Shown here: positions 1 to 6,786 of the stretch, piece by piece | Layout: each line of letters begins with the position of its first letter | Position numbering within the stretch: the first letter of the stretch is position 1 | DNA from: Lachnospiraceae bacterium | Lineage (GTDB): Bacteria > Bacillota > Clostridia > Lachnospirales > Lachnospiraceae | Direction: 5' to 3' | DNA length: 19,648 nucleotides | Assembly (NCBI GenBank): GCA_017420605.1 | Contig: JAFOIS010000119.1 | Coordinates: 1 to 19,648 of the forward strand | The notes under the pieces: model-generated | What the model saw: the letters and a program-made list of their open reading frames with translations, nothing else | The model's database searches: none | What the model was told of the DNA's origin: nothing | Translations under genes and position numbers: made by a program

Positions 1-1219
1 AACGGTTGATCTTCATTTCCGGATCGAGACTCATCACATACCGTACGAAAGCAAGATCCCCGAAGGGGACCCTGGCTTCCAGGGAGTTCACCGAGATACA
101 GCGGTCCGCCCGGAGCACGTCGTACATGTGCAGCTCCCGGATCCGTTTTACCGCTTCTTCCTGAAACGCCTCGGCCGACGGCGCGAAATCGGTATATTTA
201 TAACCGAAGAGCTCGTCGGAGATCTCGCCGGTCAGGAGCACGCGGATCTTCGTATGCTCATGGATCCATTTGCAGACGAGATACATCCCCATGCTGGCCC
301 GGATGGTGGTGATATCGTAGGTCCCCAGAAGGTTGATGACCTCCTCCAGCGACGAAATGACCTCTTCCGGCGTCATGAAGACCTCCGTATGATGGCTGCC
401 GATATAGTCCGCCGCCTGCCTTGCGTACTTGAGGTCGATCGCGTCCTCACTCATGCCGATGGCAAACGTCTCGATCGGCGTTTCGCTCTCCCGTGCCGCA
501 ATGGCGCAGACGAGGGAGGAGTCCAGCCCGCCGGAAAGCAGGAACCCCACCCGGGAGTCGGAGACGAGGCGCTTTTTCACGCCGCCGATCAGTTTTTCCC
601 GGATCTTTGCGCAGGCCGTCTCCAGGTCGTCGCTGCAGACCGTATCCACCTTCGCGATATCGCAGTAGCAGATGAAACTGCCGCCTTTATAGTAGTGTCC
701 CGGCGGGAACGGCAGGATCGTTTCCGCAAGCCCGACGAGGTTCTTCGGCTCGCTGGCAAAGAGGATCGTGCCGGAGGCGTCATACCCGTAATAAAGCGGA
801 CGGATGCCGATGGGATCGCGCGCCGCTATAAATTCCCGGGACCTGCCGTCGAAAATGATGCAGACGAACTCCGCGTCCAGCATGGAAAACATGTCCGTGC
901 CGTATTCGAAATACATCGGCAGAAGGATCTCGCAGTCGCTGCCCGAACGGAAAGCATAGCCTTTTTCCCGAAGGCGCTCCCGCTCCTTTTCAAAGCCGTA
1001 GAGTTCGCCGTTGCACACCGCAAAACTTCCGTACAGTTCGAAGGGCTGCATGCCCTCCGGCGTCAGCCCCATGATCGAAAGCCTGTGGAATCCGAGAAGC
1101 CCCTCCCCCGTATCAACGATCCGGCTGTCATCCGGTCCCCGGGATTTTGTACGGCGGAAACCCTCCGCAAACTTTTCCGGATCGGCGTCCGCGCCGCACC
1201 AGCCCATGATCGAACACAT
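1..1219 (-). CDS. asnB: asparagine synthetase, glutamine-hydrolysing (C-terminus cut by window edge)
   Basis: Makes asparagine from aspartate and ATP, using ammonia released from glutamine; cytoplasmic. Translating the minus strand from the ATG at 1219 gives MCSIMGWCGADAD, so Cys2 is the expected N-terminal nucleophile of a class II glutamine amidotransferase. Further in are RGPDDS, LGFHRLSIMG and CNGELYG, typical of the amidotransferase half. LLSGGLDSSLV, near bases 510-545, is the ATP-pyrophosphatase P-loop (SGGxDS) of the synthetase half. About 406 codons are present with no stop; the family is usually 500-630 residues, so roughly the last quarter lies outside. The start is supported by GGAGGG nine bases upstream. 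It lies 64 bases after glnN on the same strand with no terminator between, so it is probably co-transcribed and shares glnN's leader control. Beta-lactam synthetase-like relatives are possible but less likely in this context. Confidence 0.93.
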   Translation of the reverse strand, partial: MCSIMGWCGADADPEKFAEGFRRTKSRGPDDSRIVDTGEGLLGFHRLSIMGLTPEGMQPFELYGSFAVCNGELYGFEKERERLREKGYAFRSGSDCEILLPMYFEYGTDMFSMLDAEFVCIIFDGRSREFIAARDPIGIRPLYYGYDASGTILFASEPKNLVGLAETILPFPPGHYYKGGSFICYCDIAKVDTVCSDDLETACAKIREKLIGGVKKRLVSDSRVGFLLSGGLDSSLVCAIAARESETPIETFAIGMSEDAIDLKYARQAADYIGSHHTEVFMTPEEVISSLEEVINLLGTYDITTIRASMGMYLVCKWIHEHTKIRVLLTGEISDELFGYKYTDFAPSAEAFQEEAVKRIRELHMYDVLRADRCISVNSLEARVPFGDLAFVRYVMSLDPEMKINR

Positions 1220-1244
1220 ATCTCATACCCTCCGCTCTGTGGAT

Positions 1245-1274
1245 GGCCGGCATTCCGCGCATGGAACGCCGGCC
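1245..1274 (-). other. intercistronic stem-loop between glnN and asnB
   Basis: GGCCGGC at 1245-1251 pairs with GCCGGCC at 1268-1274, and the stem continues inward after one mismatch (TTCC with GGAA). On the minus strand no U-run follows, so it is not a convincing terminator. It could be an mRNA processing or stabilising element that sets the glnN to asnB ratio. The structure is seen; the role is inferred. Confidence 0.4.
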
Positions 1275-1283
1275 TTTGGTCCC

Positions 1284-3380
1284 TTATTTCACGCTGAACA
1301 GAATGTCGCCGTAAGTCGGGAACGGCCAGTAGCTCTTCGCCGTCAGAAGCTCCGCCCGGTCGCAGGGGATCCGAAGCTCGCTCATCTTCGGGAGCACGGT
1401 GTCCCGGATGGCCTCCGCTTCCGAAACGATCCCCTCCGCGTCCGGGATCGCCAGCACGGCCTCTTCCAGCGCGTCGGTCCTTTCCGTGATCGTATCGGTC
1501 AGCGCGGAAAGCTTTGTCACAAGCTCGGTCTCGTAACTGCAGGCCAGGTCCGGAAACAGCGCTTTCTTCTCCGAAGCCTGCTTCGCAAGATCCGCCGTAA
1601 AACGCGTAATGGCCGGCGCGATCCTTTTGTGGACCATGTTGACCATGGTATTGGCCTCGATCAAAACGCTCTTGCAGTAATTCTCCAGCATGATGTCGCG
1701 GCGGGATCTCAGCTCATCCTCCGTGAAAACGCCGAGGCCGGTGAGCATCCTGACGTTCTTTTCATCCAGAAGGTGCGGCATGCAGTCCGCCGTGGTCCGG
1801 TAGTTGAGAAGCCCGCGCTTTTCCGTCGCCTCCGTGATCCAGGCGTCGTCATAGCCGTTTCCGTTGAAAATGATGCGCCGGTGGTCTTTGATCGTCTGCC
1901 GGATCATATCGTGCAGCGCCGTCTCGAAATCCTCCGCCTTCTCCAGACAGTCGGCGTAAATACGCAGGCTCTCCGCCACGGCGCTGTTCAGCATGATGTT
2001 CGCGCAGGCGATCGAGTTCGAAGAACCCAGCATGCGGAACTCGAACTTGTTGCCCGTGAAGGCAAAGGGCGAGGTCCGGTTCCGGTCGGTGGTGTCCCGG
2101 TTGAATTTCGGAAGGACGTCCACGCCCAGCTTCATCTGCATCTTCTCCGTTCCCAGATAGGGCGTGTCGGTCTCGATGGCCGCAAGGACGGCGTCCAGTT
2201 CATCCCCGAGGAAAATGGAGATCACGGCGGGCGGCGCTTCGTTGGCGCCGAGCCGGTGATCGTTGCCTGCCGTGGCGACCGAGATGCGCAGAAGATCCTG
2301 ATAATCATCCACCGCTTTGATGATCGCGCACAGGAACAGCAGGAACTGCGCGTTCTCATAGGGCGTATCCCCCGGAGAGAGCAGGTTCTGCCCCGCATCG
2401 GTGGCGATGGACCAGTTGTTGTGCTTGCCGCTCCCGTTTACGCCGGCAAAGGGCTTTTCGTGCAGAAGACATACCAGGCCGTGCTGTGCCGCCACTTTCT
2501 GCATGATCTCCATGGTCAGCTGGTTGTGGTCCGTCGCAATGTTCGTGGTCGTGTAGATCGGCGCAAGCTCGTGCTGGGCCGGGGCGACTTCGTTGTGCTC
2601 CGTCTTGGCAAGGATCCCCAGCTTCCACAGTTCGTCATTGAGATCCTCCATGAAAGCCGCCACGCCCGGCTTGATGACGCCGAAGTAATGATCGTCCAGT
2701 TCCTGTCCCTTGGGCGGCTTTGCGCCGAACAGGGTGCGTCCCGTAAAGCGCAGGTCCGGACGCTGTTCGTACATTTCTTTTGTGATCAGGAAATATTCCT
2801 GCTCCGGACCGACGGAGGAGACCACCCGCTTTGCGGCCGAATTGCCGAAGAGCCTGAGGATCCGGAGCGCCTGTTTGTTCAGCGCCTCCATGGAACGCAG
2901 CAGCGGCGTCTTCTTGTCCAGCGCGTGTCCGCCGTAGGAGCAGAACGCCGTGGGGATGCAGAGCGTCTTTCCCTTAAGAAAAGCATAGGAGGTCGGATCC
3001 CAGGCGGTGTAGCCTCTCGCCTCGAAGGTGGCCCGAAGTCCCCCGGAGGGGAACGAAGAGGCGTCCGGCTCGCCCTTGATCAGTTCTTTGCCCGAAAACT
3101 CCATAATAACGCTCCCGTCCGGCGACGGTGCGATAAAGCTGTCGTGCTTTTCGGCGGTGATGCCGGTGAGCGGTTGGAACCAGTGTGTGAAATGCGTCGC
3201 GCCGTTGGCCACCGCCCAGTTCTTCATGGCCTCGGCGACAGCGTTGGCGACGCCGATATCGAGTTCCATTCCTTCGTCGATCGTCTTCCGGAGGGACGCG
3301 TAGACCTCCGCCGAAAGCGTCGCCCGCATGATACGGTCGTCAAATACCCTGCTTCCGAAATAATCCGATACTGTACTCAT
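1284..3380 (-). CDS. glnN: glutamine synthetase type III (GSIII)
   Basis: Joins ammonia and glutamate to glutamine with ATP, as a large cytoplasmic oligomer. The length of 698 residues fits GSIII (about 700) and is far longer than GSI. Family motifs in order are VGPEQEYFLI (metal-binding glutamates), NEVAPAQHELAPIYT, GVNGSGKHNNWSI (ATP/glutamate binding loop with the metal-ligand His) and GNKFEFRMLGSS near the C-terminal third. The ATG at 3380 (MSTVSDYFG) was chosen because AAGGAGAAAGGAAA lies directly upstream; a frame extension to 3416 would run into the leader terminator. It is the first gene of a glnN-asnB unit diverging from the glutamate synthase operon. Its roughly 160-base leader holds two terminators, each overlapped by a hexaloop hairpin, so transcription attenuation is likely. 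The window also encodes an unrelated GSI, so the organism carries two classes of glutamine synthetase side by side. Confidence 0.96.
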   Translation of the reverse strand: MSTVSDYFGSRVFDDRIMRATLSAEVYASLRKTIDEGMELDIGVANAVAEAMKNWAVANGATHFTHWFQPLTGITAEKHDSFIAPSPDGSVIMEFSGKELIKGEPDASSFPSGGLRATFEARGYTAWDPTSYAFLKGKTLCIPTAFCSYGGHALDKKTPLLRSMEALNKQALRILRLFGNSAAKRVVSSVGPEQEYFLITKEMYEQRPDLRFTGRTLFGAKPPKGQELDDHYFGVIKPGVAAFMEDLNDELWKLGILAKTEHNEVAPAQHELAPIYTTTNIATDHNQLTMEIMQKVAAQHGLVCLLHEKPFAGVNGSGKHNNWSIATDAGQNLLSPGDTPYENAQFLLFLCAIIKAVDDYQDLLRISVATAGNDHRLGANEAPPAVISIFLGDELDAVLAAIETDTPYLGTEKMQMKLGVDVLPKFNRDTTDRNRTSPFAFTGNKFEFRMLGSSNSIACANIMLNSAVAESLRIYADCLEKAEDFETALHDMIRQTIKDHRRIIFNGNGYDDAWITEATEKRGLLNYRTTADCMPHLLDEKNVRMLTGLGVFTEDELRSRRDIMLENYCKSVLIEANTMVNMVHKRIAPAITRFTADLAKQASEKKALFPDLACSYETELVTKLSALTDTITERTDALEEAVLAIPDAEGIVSEAEAIRDTVLPKMSELRIPCDRAELLTAKSYWPFPTYGDILFSVK

Positions 3381-3399
3381 TTTCCTTTCTCCTTCTCTT

Positions 3400-3454
3400 A
3401 AAACAAGTAAAGGCAAAGACGCCTCCGCATAAACACAAAAGACGTCTTTGCCTT
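3400..3454 (-). terminator. leader terminator T2 before glnN
   Basis: On the minus strand AAGGCAAAGACG (3454-3443) pairs perfectly with CGTCTTTGCCTT (3421-3410). Inside, TCTTT can pair with GGAGG using G.U pairs. The stem is followed by an interrupted U-rich run (UUACUUGUUUU). It sits about 20-30 bases before the glnN ribosome binding site, so if formed it would stop transcription before the gene. The hexaloop hairpin at 3437-3456 uses the same 5' arm, so the two cannot coexist. Confidence 0.7.
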
Positions 3455-3456
3455 CT
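3437..3456 (-). promoter_or_regulatory. ANTAR-type hexaloop hairpin overlapping T2
   Basis: On the minus strand AGAAGGC, loop AAAGAC (3449-3444), then GUCUUUU make a 7-bp hairpin with two G.U pairs. The loop has A at position 1 and G at position 4, the signature of RNA hairpins bound by ANTAR antiterminators, and is flanked by GC and GU exactly as in the other two hairpins of this intergenic region. Loop and 3' arm are part of the T2 stem, so protein-stabilised hairpin formation would block T2. Protein binding is inferred. Confidence 0.55.
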
Positions 3457-3483
3457 TATCAGTATCCGTTCCTTCTCCTTCCG

Positions 3484-3531
3484 GAAAAGGAAAAAGGGCT
3501 TCTTCGAGCTCATTCACTCAAAGACGCCCTT
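3484..3531 (-). terminator. leader terminator T1 before glnN
   Basis: On the minus strand AAGGGC (3531-3526) pairs with GCCCTT (3499-3494). After one G/A mismatch, TCTTTGAG (3524-3517) pairs with CTCGAAGA (3508-3501) around an eight-base loop. The stem runs into UUUUU-CC-UUUU, a good intrinsic terminator. It begins only about 10 bases after the predicted glnN transcription start, so it must act on the nascent leader. Its 5' arm is shared with the hexaloop hairpin at 3520-3537. Confidence 0.7.
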
Positions 3532-3537
3532 GCCTTT
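3520..3537 (-). promoter_or_regulatory. ANTAR-type hexaloop hairpin overlapping T1
   Basis: On the minus strand AAAGGC, loop AAGGGC (3531-3526), then GUCUUU form a 6-bp hairpin containing one G.U pair. The loop shows A1 and G4 as expected for an ANTAR target. It starts a few bases from the predicted 5' end of the glnN transcript. Loop plus 3' arm also form the 5' half of T1, so it is mutually exclusive with that terminator. Function is inferred from this geometry and from the ANTAR gene at 10004-10588. Confidence 0.55.
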
Positions 3538-3546
3538 ATGCGTGAT

Positions 3547-3575
3547 AATATACACGCGCCCGCCCCGGGTGTCAA
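3547..3575 (-). promoter_or_regulatory. sigma-A promoter of glnN-asnB
   Basis: The minus strand has TTGACA (3575-3570), a 17-base spacer, then TATATT (3552-3547), with an expected start near 3540. The -35 box overlaps the left edge of the tandem repeat at 3571-3618. A second TTGACA (3599-3594), at the repeat junction, has no -10 at the right distance. Confidence 0.85.
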
Positions 3576-3618
3576 GCGGCAAATTACGGAATCTGTCAAG
3601 CGGCAAATTCCGGAATCC
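3571..3618. repeat. 24-bp tandem direct repeat between divergent promoters
   Basis: Two adjoining 24-base copies (3571-3594 and 3595-3618) begin GTCAAGCGGCAAATT and differ at two bases. Copy 2 contains the perfect palindrome ATTCCGGAAT; copy 1 has one change in it. Together they fill nearly all the space between the divergent -35 boxes (3570-3575 and 3622-3627). This is the layout of a shared operator or activator site, though a neutral recent duplication is possible. It does not match the TGTNA-N7-TNACA site of Bacillus GlnR/TnrA. Confidence 0.75.
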
Positions 3619-3621
3619 TGC

Positions 3622-3650
3622 TTGACATTTTCTTCCGCGGGTTTTATATT
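3622..3650 (+). promoter_or_regulatory. sigma-A promoter of the glutamate synthase operon
   Basis: TTGACA (3622-3627), a 17-base spacer and TATATT (3645-3650) predict a start near 3657. The transcript would begin almost exactly at the hexaloop hairpin at 3658-3677. Confidence 0.87.
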
Positions 3651-3657
3651 CTTTGCA

Positions 3658-3677
3658 AATGAGCAAAGGCGTTCATT
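3658..3677 (+). promoter_or_regulatory. ANTAR-type hexaloop hairpin in glutamate synthase leader
   Basis: AAUGAGC (3658-3664), loop AAAGGC (3665-3670), then GUUCAUU (3671-3677) make a 7-bp hairpin with one G.U pair. The loop again has A1 and G4 and is framed by GC and GU. It forms at the very 5' end of the predicted transcript, and its loop and 3' arm are the 5' arm of the following terminator. A neighbouring hairpin (3679-3700, loop AGUUCU) has A1 but not G4, so a classical two-hexaloop ANTAR site is only half matched. Confidence 0.6.
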
Positions 3678-3722
3678 CCCGTACAGAGTTCTCTGTGCGG
3701 AAATGAGCGCCTTTCTTTTATT
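3665..3722 (+). terminator. leader terminator before the glutamate synthase operon
   Basis: AAAGGCGTTCATT (3665-3677) pairs with AATGAGCGCCTTT (3702-3714) with one G.U pair. After a single mismatch the stem continues through CCGTACAG (3679-3686) with CTGTGCGG (3693-3700). The result is a stem of over 20 bp with a six-base loop, followed by a U-rich tract at 3712-3722. It lies between the promoter and the ribosome binding site of the first gene, so expression needs read-through. Confidence 0.85.
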
Positions 3723-3741
3723 CCTGAAAGGATTCCTGAAA

Positions 3742-4836
3742 ATGATGAAAGAAGGTCAGGTGCGCATTCCCTCCGGATGCGCGATCGCAGCAGTAATCGC
3801 AAGGGACGGGAGCCGGATGACCGGCGAAATGATCGCGGACGCCATGAAACCGATGCATGAGCGGTCGAACGGCCTCGGCGGCGGCTTTGCCGGTTACGGG
3901 ATCTATCCCGATTATAAAGACTTTTACGCGCTGCATATGTTTTTTGACAGCCGGGATACCAGAAAGAGCTGCGAAGCTTTTCTGAAGGAATATTTCGAGA
4001 TCGTCCATTCCGAGCGGATCCCGACCCGGAAAATACCCGCGATCACGGACGAGCCGATGATCTGGCGCTTCTTTGTCGCGCCGCTGAAGTCCATGCTGGC
4101 GAGCCTCCAGCTCGACGAAAAAGAGTTCGTCGCCCGCGCCGTGATGAAGATCAATACGGATCTTGCCGGCGCCTATGTGTTTTCCAGCGGTAAAAACATG
4201 GGGACGTTCAAGGCGGTCGGTTTTCCGGAAGACGTCGCCGTCTTCTATAAACTGGACGAGTATGAGGGTTACTCCTGGACGGCGCACGGCAGGTATCCCA
4301 CCAATACCCCCGGCTGGTGGGGCGGCGCGCATCCCTTCACACTGCTGGATTATTCCGTCGTGCACAACGGCGAGATCTCCTCTTATGACGCCAACCGCCG
4401 CTTCATCGAAATGTTCGGCTACAAATGCACCCTGCAGACGGATACGGAGGTCATCACCTATATCCTGGACTATCTGGTCCGGGTGCAGGGTCTTACGCTC
4501 AAAGAAGCCGCGAACGTGATCGCCGCTCCCTTCTGGAGCACGATCGAACGCGAAGCGGACGAGGAAAAGAAGAAGCGTTACGCCTACCTCCGCACGGTCT
4601 TCCCGAGTCTTCTCATAACCGGTCCGTTTTCCATCGTTCTCGGCTTTTCGGGCGGCCTTATGGCGCTGAACGACCGCTTGAAGCTCCGTTCCATGGTCGT
4701 CGGCGAAAAAGGCAGCCGGGTATTCATCGCCAGCGAGGAGGCCGCCATCCGCACCATGGAGCCCGACGCGGAGAACATCTGGGCTCCGCAGGGCGGGGAA
4801 GCGGTGATCATCAAAGTGAAAGAAGGTGCTTACTGA
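3742..4836 (+). CDS. glutamate synthase, glutamine amidotransferase subunit (split GltB domain 1)
   Basis: Releases ammonia from glutamine for the synthase subunit; cytoplasmic. The product is 364 residues. The N-terminus reads MMKEGQVRIPSGCAIAAV; Cys13 is the likely catalytic nucleophile exposed by removing a short propeptide, as in GltB-type class II amidotransferases. Other family hallmarks are HGRYPTNTPGWWGGAHPF (glutamine-binding region), VVHNGEISSYDAN and QTDTEV. In classical bacterial GltB this is the first domain of a protein of about 1,500 residues; here it stands alone as in archaea and some anaerobes. I chose ATG 3742 because AAAGGA lies nine bases upstream; the open frame extends back to 3448, but that stretch holds the promoter and terminator. 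Its stop overlaps the next start (TGATG). Confidence 0.93.
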   Translation: MMKEGQVRIPSGCAIAAVIARDGSRMTGEMIADAMKPMHERSNGLGGGFAGYGIYPDYKDFYALHMFFDSRDTRKSCEAFLKEYFEIVHSERIPTRKIPAITDEPMIWRFFVAPLKSMLASLQLDEKEFVARAVMKINTDLAGAYVFSSGKNMGTFKAVGFPEDVAVFYKLDEYEGYSWTAHGRYPTNTPGWWGGAHPFTLLDYSVVHNGEISSYDANRRFIEMFGYKCTLQTDTEVITYILDYLVRVQGLTLKEAANVIAAPFWSTIEREADEEKKKRYAYLRTVFPSLLITGPFSIVLGFSGGLMALNDRLKLRSMVVGEKGSRVFIASEEAAIRTMEPDAENIWAPQGGEAVIIKVKEGAY

Positions 4837-6341
4837 TGGGCGTGGATTTCATCTATCCGGAATTTGAGGTCGTCCGAAACGAAAACCGCTGTATCGCGTG
4901 CCGGGTCTGCGAACGGCAGTGCGCCAACGAGGTCCATATCTACAGCCCCGAACGGGGCGCCATGCTCAGCGACGAGACCCGCTGCGTCAACTGCCAGCGC
5001 TGCGTCTCCCTGTGTCCCACAAGAGCCCTGAAGATCGTCCGCAGCGACTGCAGGCTCCGCGAGAACGCCAACTGGTCCGACCAGACGATCCGCGAAGTGT
5101 ACAAGCAGGCGGGAAGCGGCGGCGTACTGCTCTCTTCCATGGGAAATCCCAAGGACTTCCCGGTCTACTGGGACAGGATCCTCATCAACGCTTCCCAGGT
5201 GACGAACCCGCCCATCGATCCTTTGCGCGAACCGATGGAGACCCGCGTCTTTCTCGGAAAGAAACCGGACAAGATCCGCAGGGATGAAAACGGCCGTCTC
5301 CTCTGCGGCCTTCCGCCGCAGGTCAGCCTTTCCATGCCGGTGATGTTTTCCGCCATGAGCTACGGCTCGATCAGCTATAACGCCCACGCCTCCCTGGCGC
5401 GGGCCGCCACGGAACTCGGGATCCTCTATAACACGGGCGAGGGCGGCCTGCACGAGGACTTTTACAGGTACGGTCCGAACACCATCGTGCAGGTGGCGAG
5501 CGGACGCTTCGGCGTACACGAGGATTATCTGGAAGCCGGCGCCGCGATCGAGATCAAGATGGGCCAGGGCGCGAAGCCCGGGATCGGCGGGCATCTCCCC
5601 GGCGCCAAGATCGTAGGCGACGTATCCAGGACCAGAATGATCCCGGAAGGGTCCGACGCCATTTCCCCGGCGCCGCACCACGATATCTATTCGATCGAAG
5701 ACCTTCGCCAGCTCGTCTATTCCTTAAAGGAAGCCACGGAATACAGCAAGCCGGTCATCGTGAAGGTCGCCGCGGTCCACAATATTGCGGCGATTGCGAG
5801 CGGCATCGCCCGGAGCGGGGCGGATATCATCGCGATCGACGGCTTCCGCGGCGGCACCGGGGCCGCGCCGACCCGCATCCGGGATAATGTGGGCATCCCC
5901 ATCGAACTCGCCCTGGCCGCCGTCGATCAGCGGCTGCGGGACGAAGGCATCCGCAACAACGTATCCCTTGTGGCCGGCGGTTCGATCCGCAGCGCGGCGG
6001 ACGTCATCAAAGCGGTCGCGCTCGGCGCGGACGCCTGCTATATCGCCACGGCGGCCCTGCTCGCGCTCGGCTGCCACCTGTGCCGGACCTGCCAGAGCGG
6101 CAAATGCAACTGGGGCATCGCGACGCAGCGTCCGGACCTGGTAAAGCGCCTCAACCCGGACATCGGAAGCATGCGCCTCGTGAACCTGATGCGCGCCTGG
6201 AGAAACGAGATCATGGAGCTCATGGGCGGAATGGGGATCAACTCCATCGAAGCCCTGCGCGGAAACCGGCTGATGCTGCGCGGCGTCGGGCTGAATGAAA
6301 CGGAGCTTCGTATCCTGGGCATTGCCCATGCGGGAGAATAA
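4836..6341 (+). CDS. gltB: glutamate synthase, FMN/Fe-S synthase subunit with N-terminal 2[4Fe-4S] ferredoxin domain
   Basis: Converts 2-oxoglutarate plus ammonia to glutamate using FMN-bound electrons. The product is 501 residues. Residues 19-29 (CIACRVCERQC) and 50-60 (CVNCQRCVSLC) each bind a [4Fe-4S] cluster. The rest is the FMN-binding TIM barrel of the GltS family: MSYGSISYNAH, NTGEGG, IKMGQGAKPGIGG, RGGTGAAPT and VAGGSIRSAADVIKA. A cysteine-rich stretch near residue 412 (CHLCRTCQSGKC) matches the cluster-binding loop that is [3Fe-4S] in classical GltB. The size and ferredoxin fusion match archaeal-type glutamate synthase. The ATG at 4836 shares a base with the stop of the amidotransferase gene, suggesting translational coupling and fixed stoichiometry. 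The GXGXG domain is encoded separately three genes on. Confidence 0.94.
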   Translation: MGVDFIYPEFEVVRNENRCIACRVCERQCANEVHIYSPERGAMLSDETRCVNCQRCVSLCPTRALKIVRSDCRLRENANWSDQTIREVYKQAGSGGVLLSSMGNPKDFPVYWDRILINASQVTNPPIDPLREPMETRVFLGKKPDKIRRDENGRLLCGLPPQVSLSMPVMFSAMSYGSISYNAHASLARAATELGILYNTGEGGLHEDFYRYGPNTIVQVASGRFGVHEDYLEAGAAIEIKMGQGAKPGIGGHLPGAKIVGDVSRTRMIPEGSDAISPAPHHDIYSIEDLRQLVYSLKEATEYSKPVIVKVAAVHNIAAIASGIARSGADIIAIDGFRGGTGAAPTRIRDNVGIPIELALAAVDQRLRDEGIRNNVSLVAGGSIRSAADVIKAVALGADACYIATAALLALGCHLCRTCQSGKCNWGIATQRPDLVKRLNPDIGSMRLVNLMRAWRNEIMELMGGMGINSIEALRGNRLMLRGVGLNETELRILGIAHAGE

Positions 6342-6345
6342 ACCT

Positions 6346-6786
6346 ATGAAACGTGTCTATGTCAATGAAGCATGGTGCCTCGGCTGCCATCTGTGCGAGT
6401 ACAACTGCGCCTTCGCCAATTCCGGACTGTCCGATATGGTCCTGGCGCTCAAAGGCAGGCCGATCTACCCCAGGATCCACGTCGAAGGAGATGAAAAGAT
6501 CACCTACGCCGTCTCCTGCCGCCACTGCGAAGACCCCGTCTGCGTCAGAAGCTGCATCGCGGGCGCGCTTACGAAGGAAGACGGCGTGATCCGGATCGAC
6601 AAAAACAAGTGTGTCGGCTGCTTTACCTGCATCCTCGTATGCCCTTACGGCGCGCTCTCGCCCGGCGAGACCGGCGTCATGCAGAAATGCGAACTCTGCC
6701 TGGAAAATGCCTGCGGGGAGCCGGCCTGCGTGCGCGGCTGTCCCAACAGGGCCATCGTCTATGAAGAACGGGAGGAAGCGGTATGA
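6346..6786 (+). CDS. four-cluster [4Fe-4S] polyferredoxin (HycB/DmsB-like electron carrier)
   Basis: Small electron-transfer subunit of 146 residues with 17 cysteines. Groups at residues 11-21 (CLGCHLCEYNC), 58-70 (CRHCEDPVCVRSC), 89-99 (CVGCFTCILVC) and 115-132 (CELC...CGEPACVRGCP) could carry four [4Fe-4S] clusters in the pattern of HycB/DmsB-type proteins. Its place between synthase and flavoprotein genes suggests that it passes electrons from the FAD subunit to the ferredoxin domain of the synthase; this is inferred. The start at ATG 6346 is supported by GGGAG nine bases upstream; the frame extends further back but overlaps the previous gene. The last codons overlap the next start (ATGA). 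No transmembrane segment or signal peptide is seen. Confidence 0.9.
   Translation: MKRVYVNEAWCLGCHLCEYNCAFANSGLSDMVLALKGRPIYPRIHVEGDEKITYAVSCRHCEDPVCVRSCIAGALTKEDGVIRIDKNKCVGCFTCILVCPYGALSPGETGVMQKCELCLENACGEPACVRGCPNRAIVYEEREEAV

Noticed and set aside
1011..3401. Very long open frame (796 codons) on the plus strand, antisense to glnN and asnB.
   Set aside because: It mirrors the codon pattern of a clear GSIII gene on the other strand, has no family-like motifs and spans two genes; it is a shadow frame of GC-rich coding DNA.
3448..3741. N-terminal extension of the glutamate synthase amidotransferase frame.
   Set aside because: The stretch contains the glnN promoter, the tandem repeat, the operon's own promoter and its leader terminator; the catalytic Cys should be near the N-terminus, which fits the start at 3742.
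4425..4835. Upstream extension of the FMN subunit frame.
   Set aside because: It overlaps the conserved C-terminal half of the amidotransferase gene; the true start is ATG 4836 followed directly by the ferredoxin domain.
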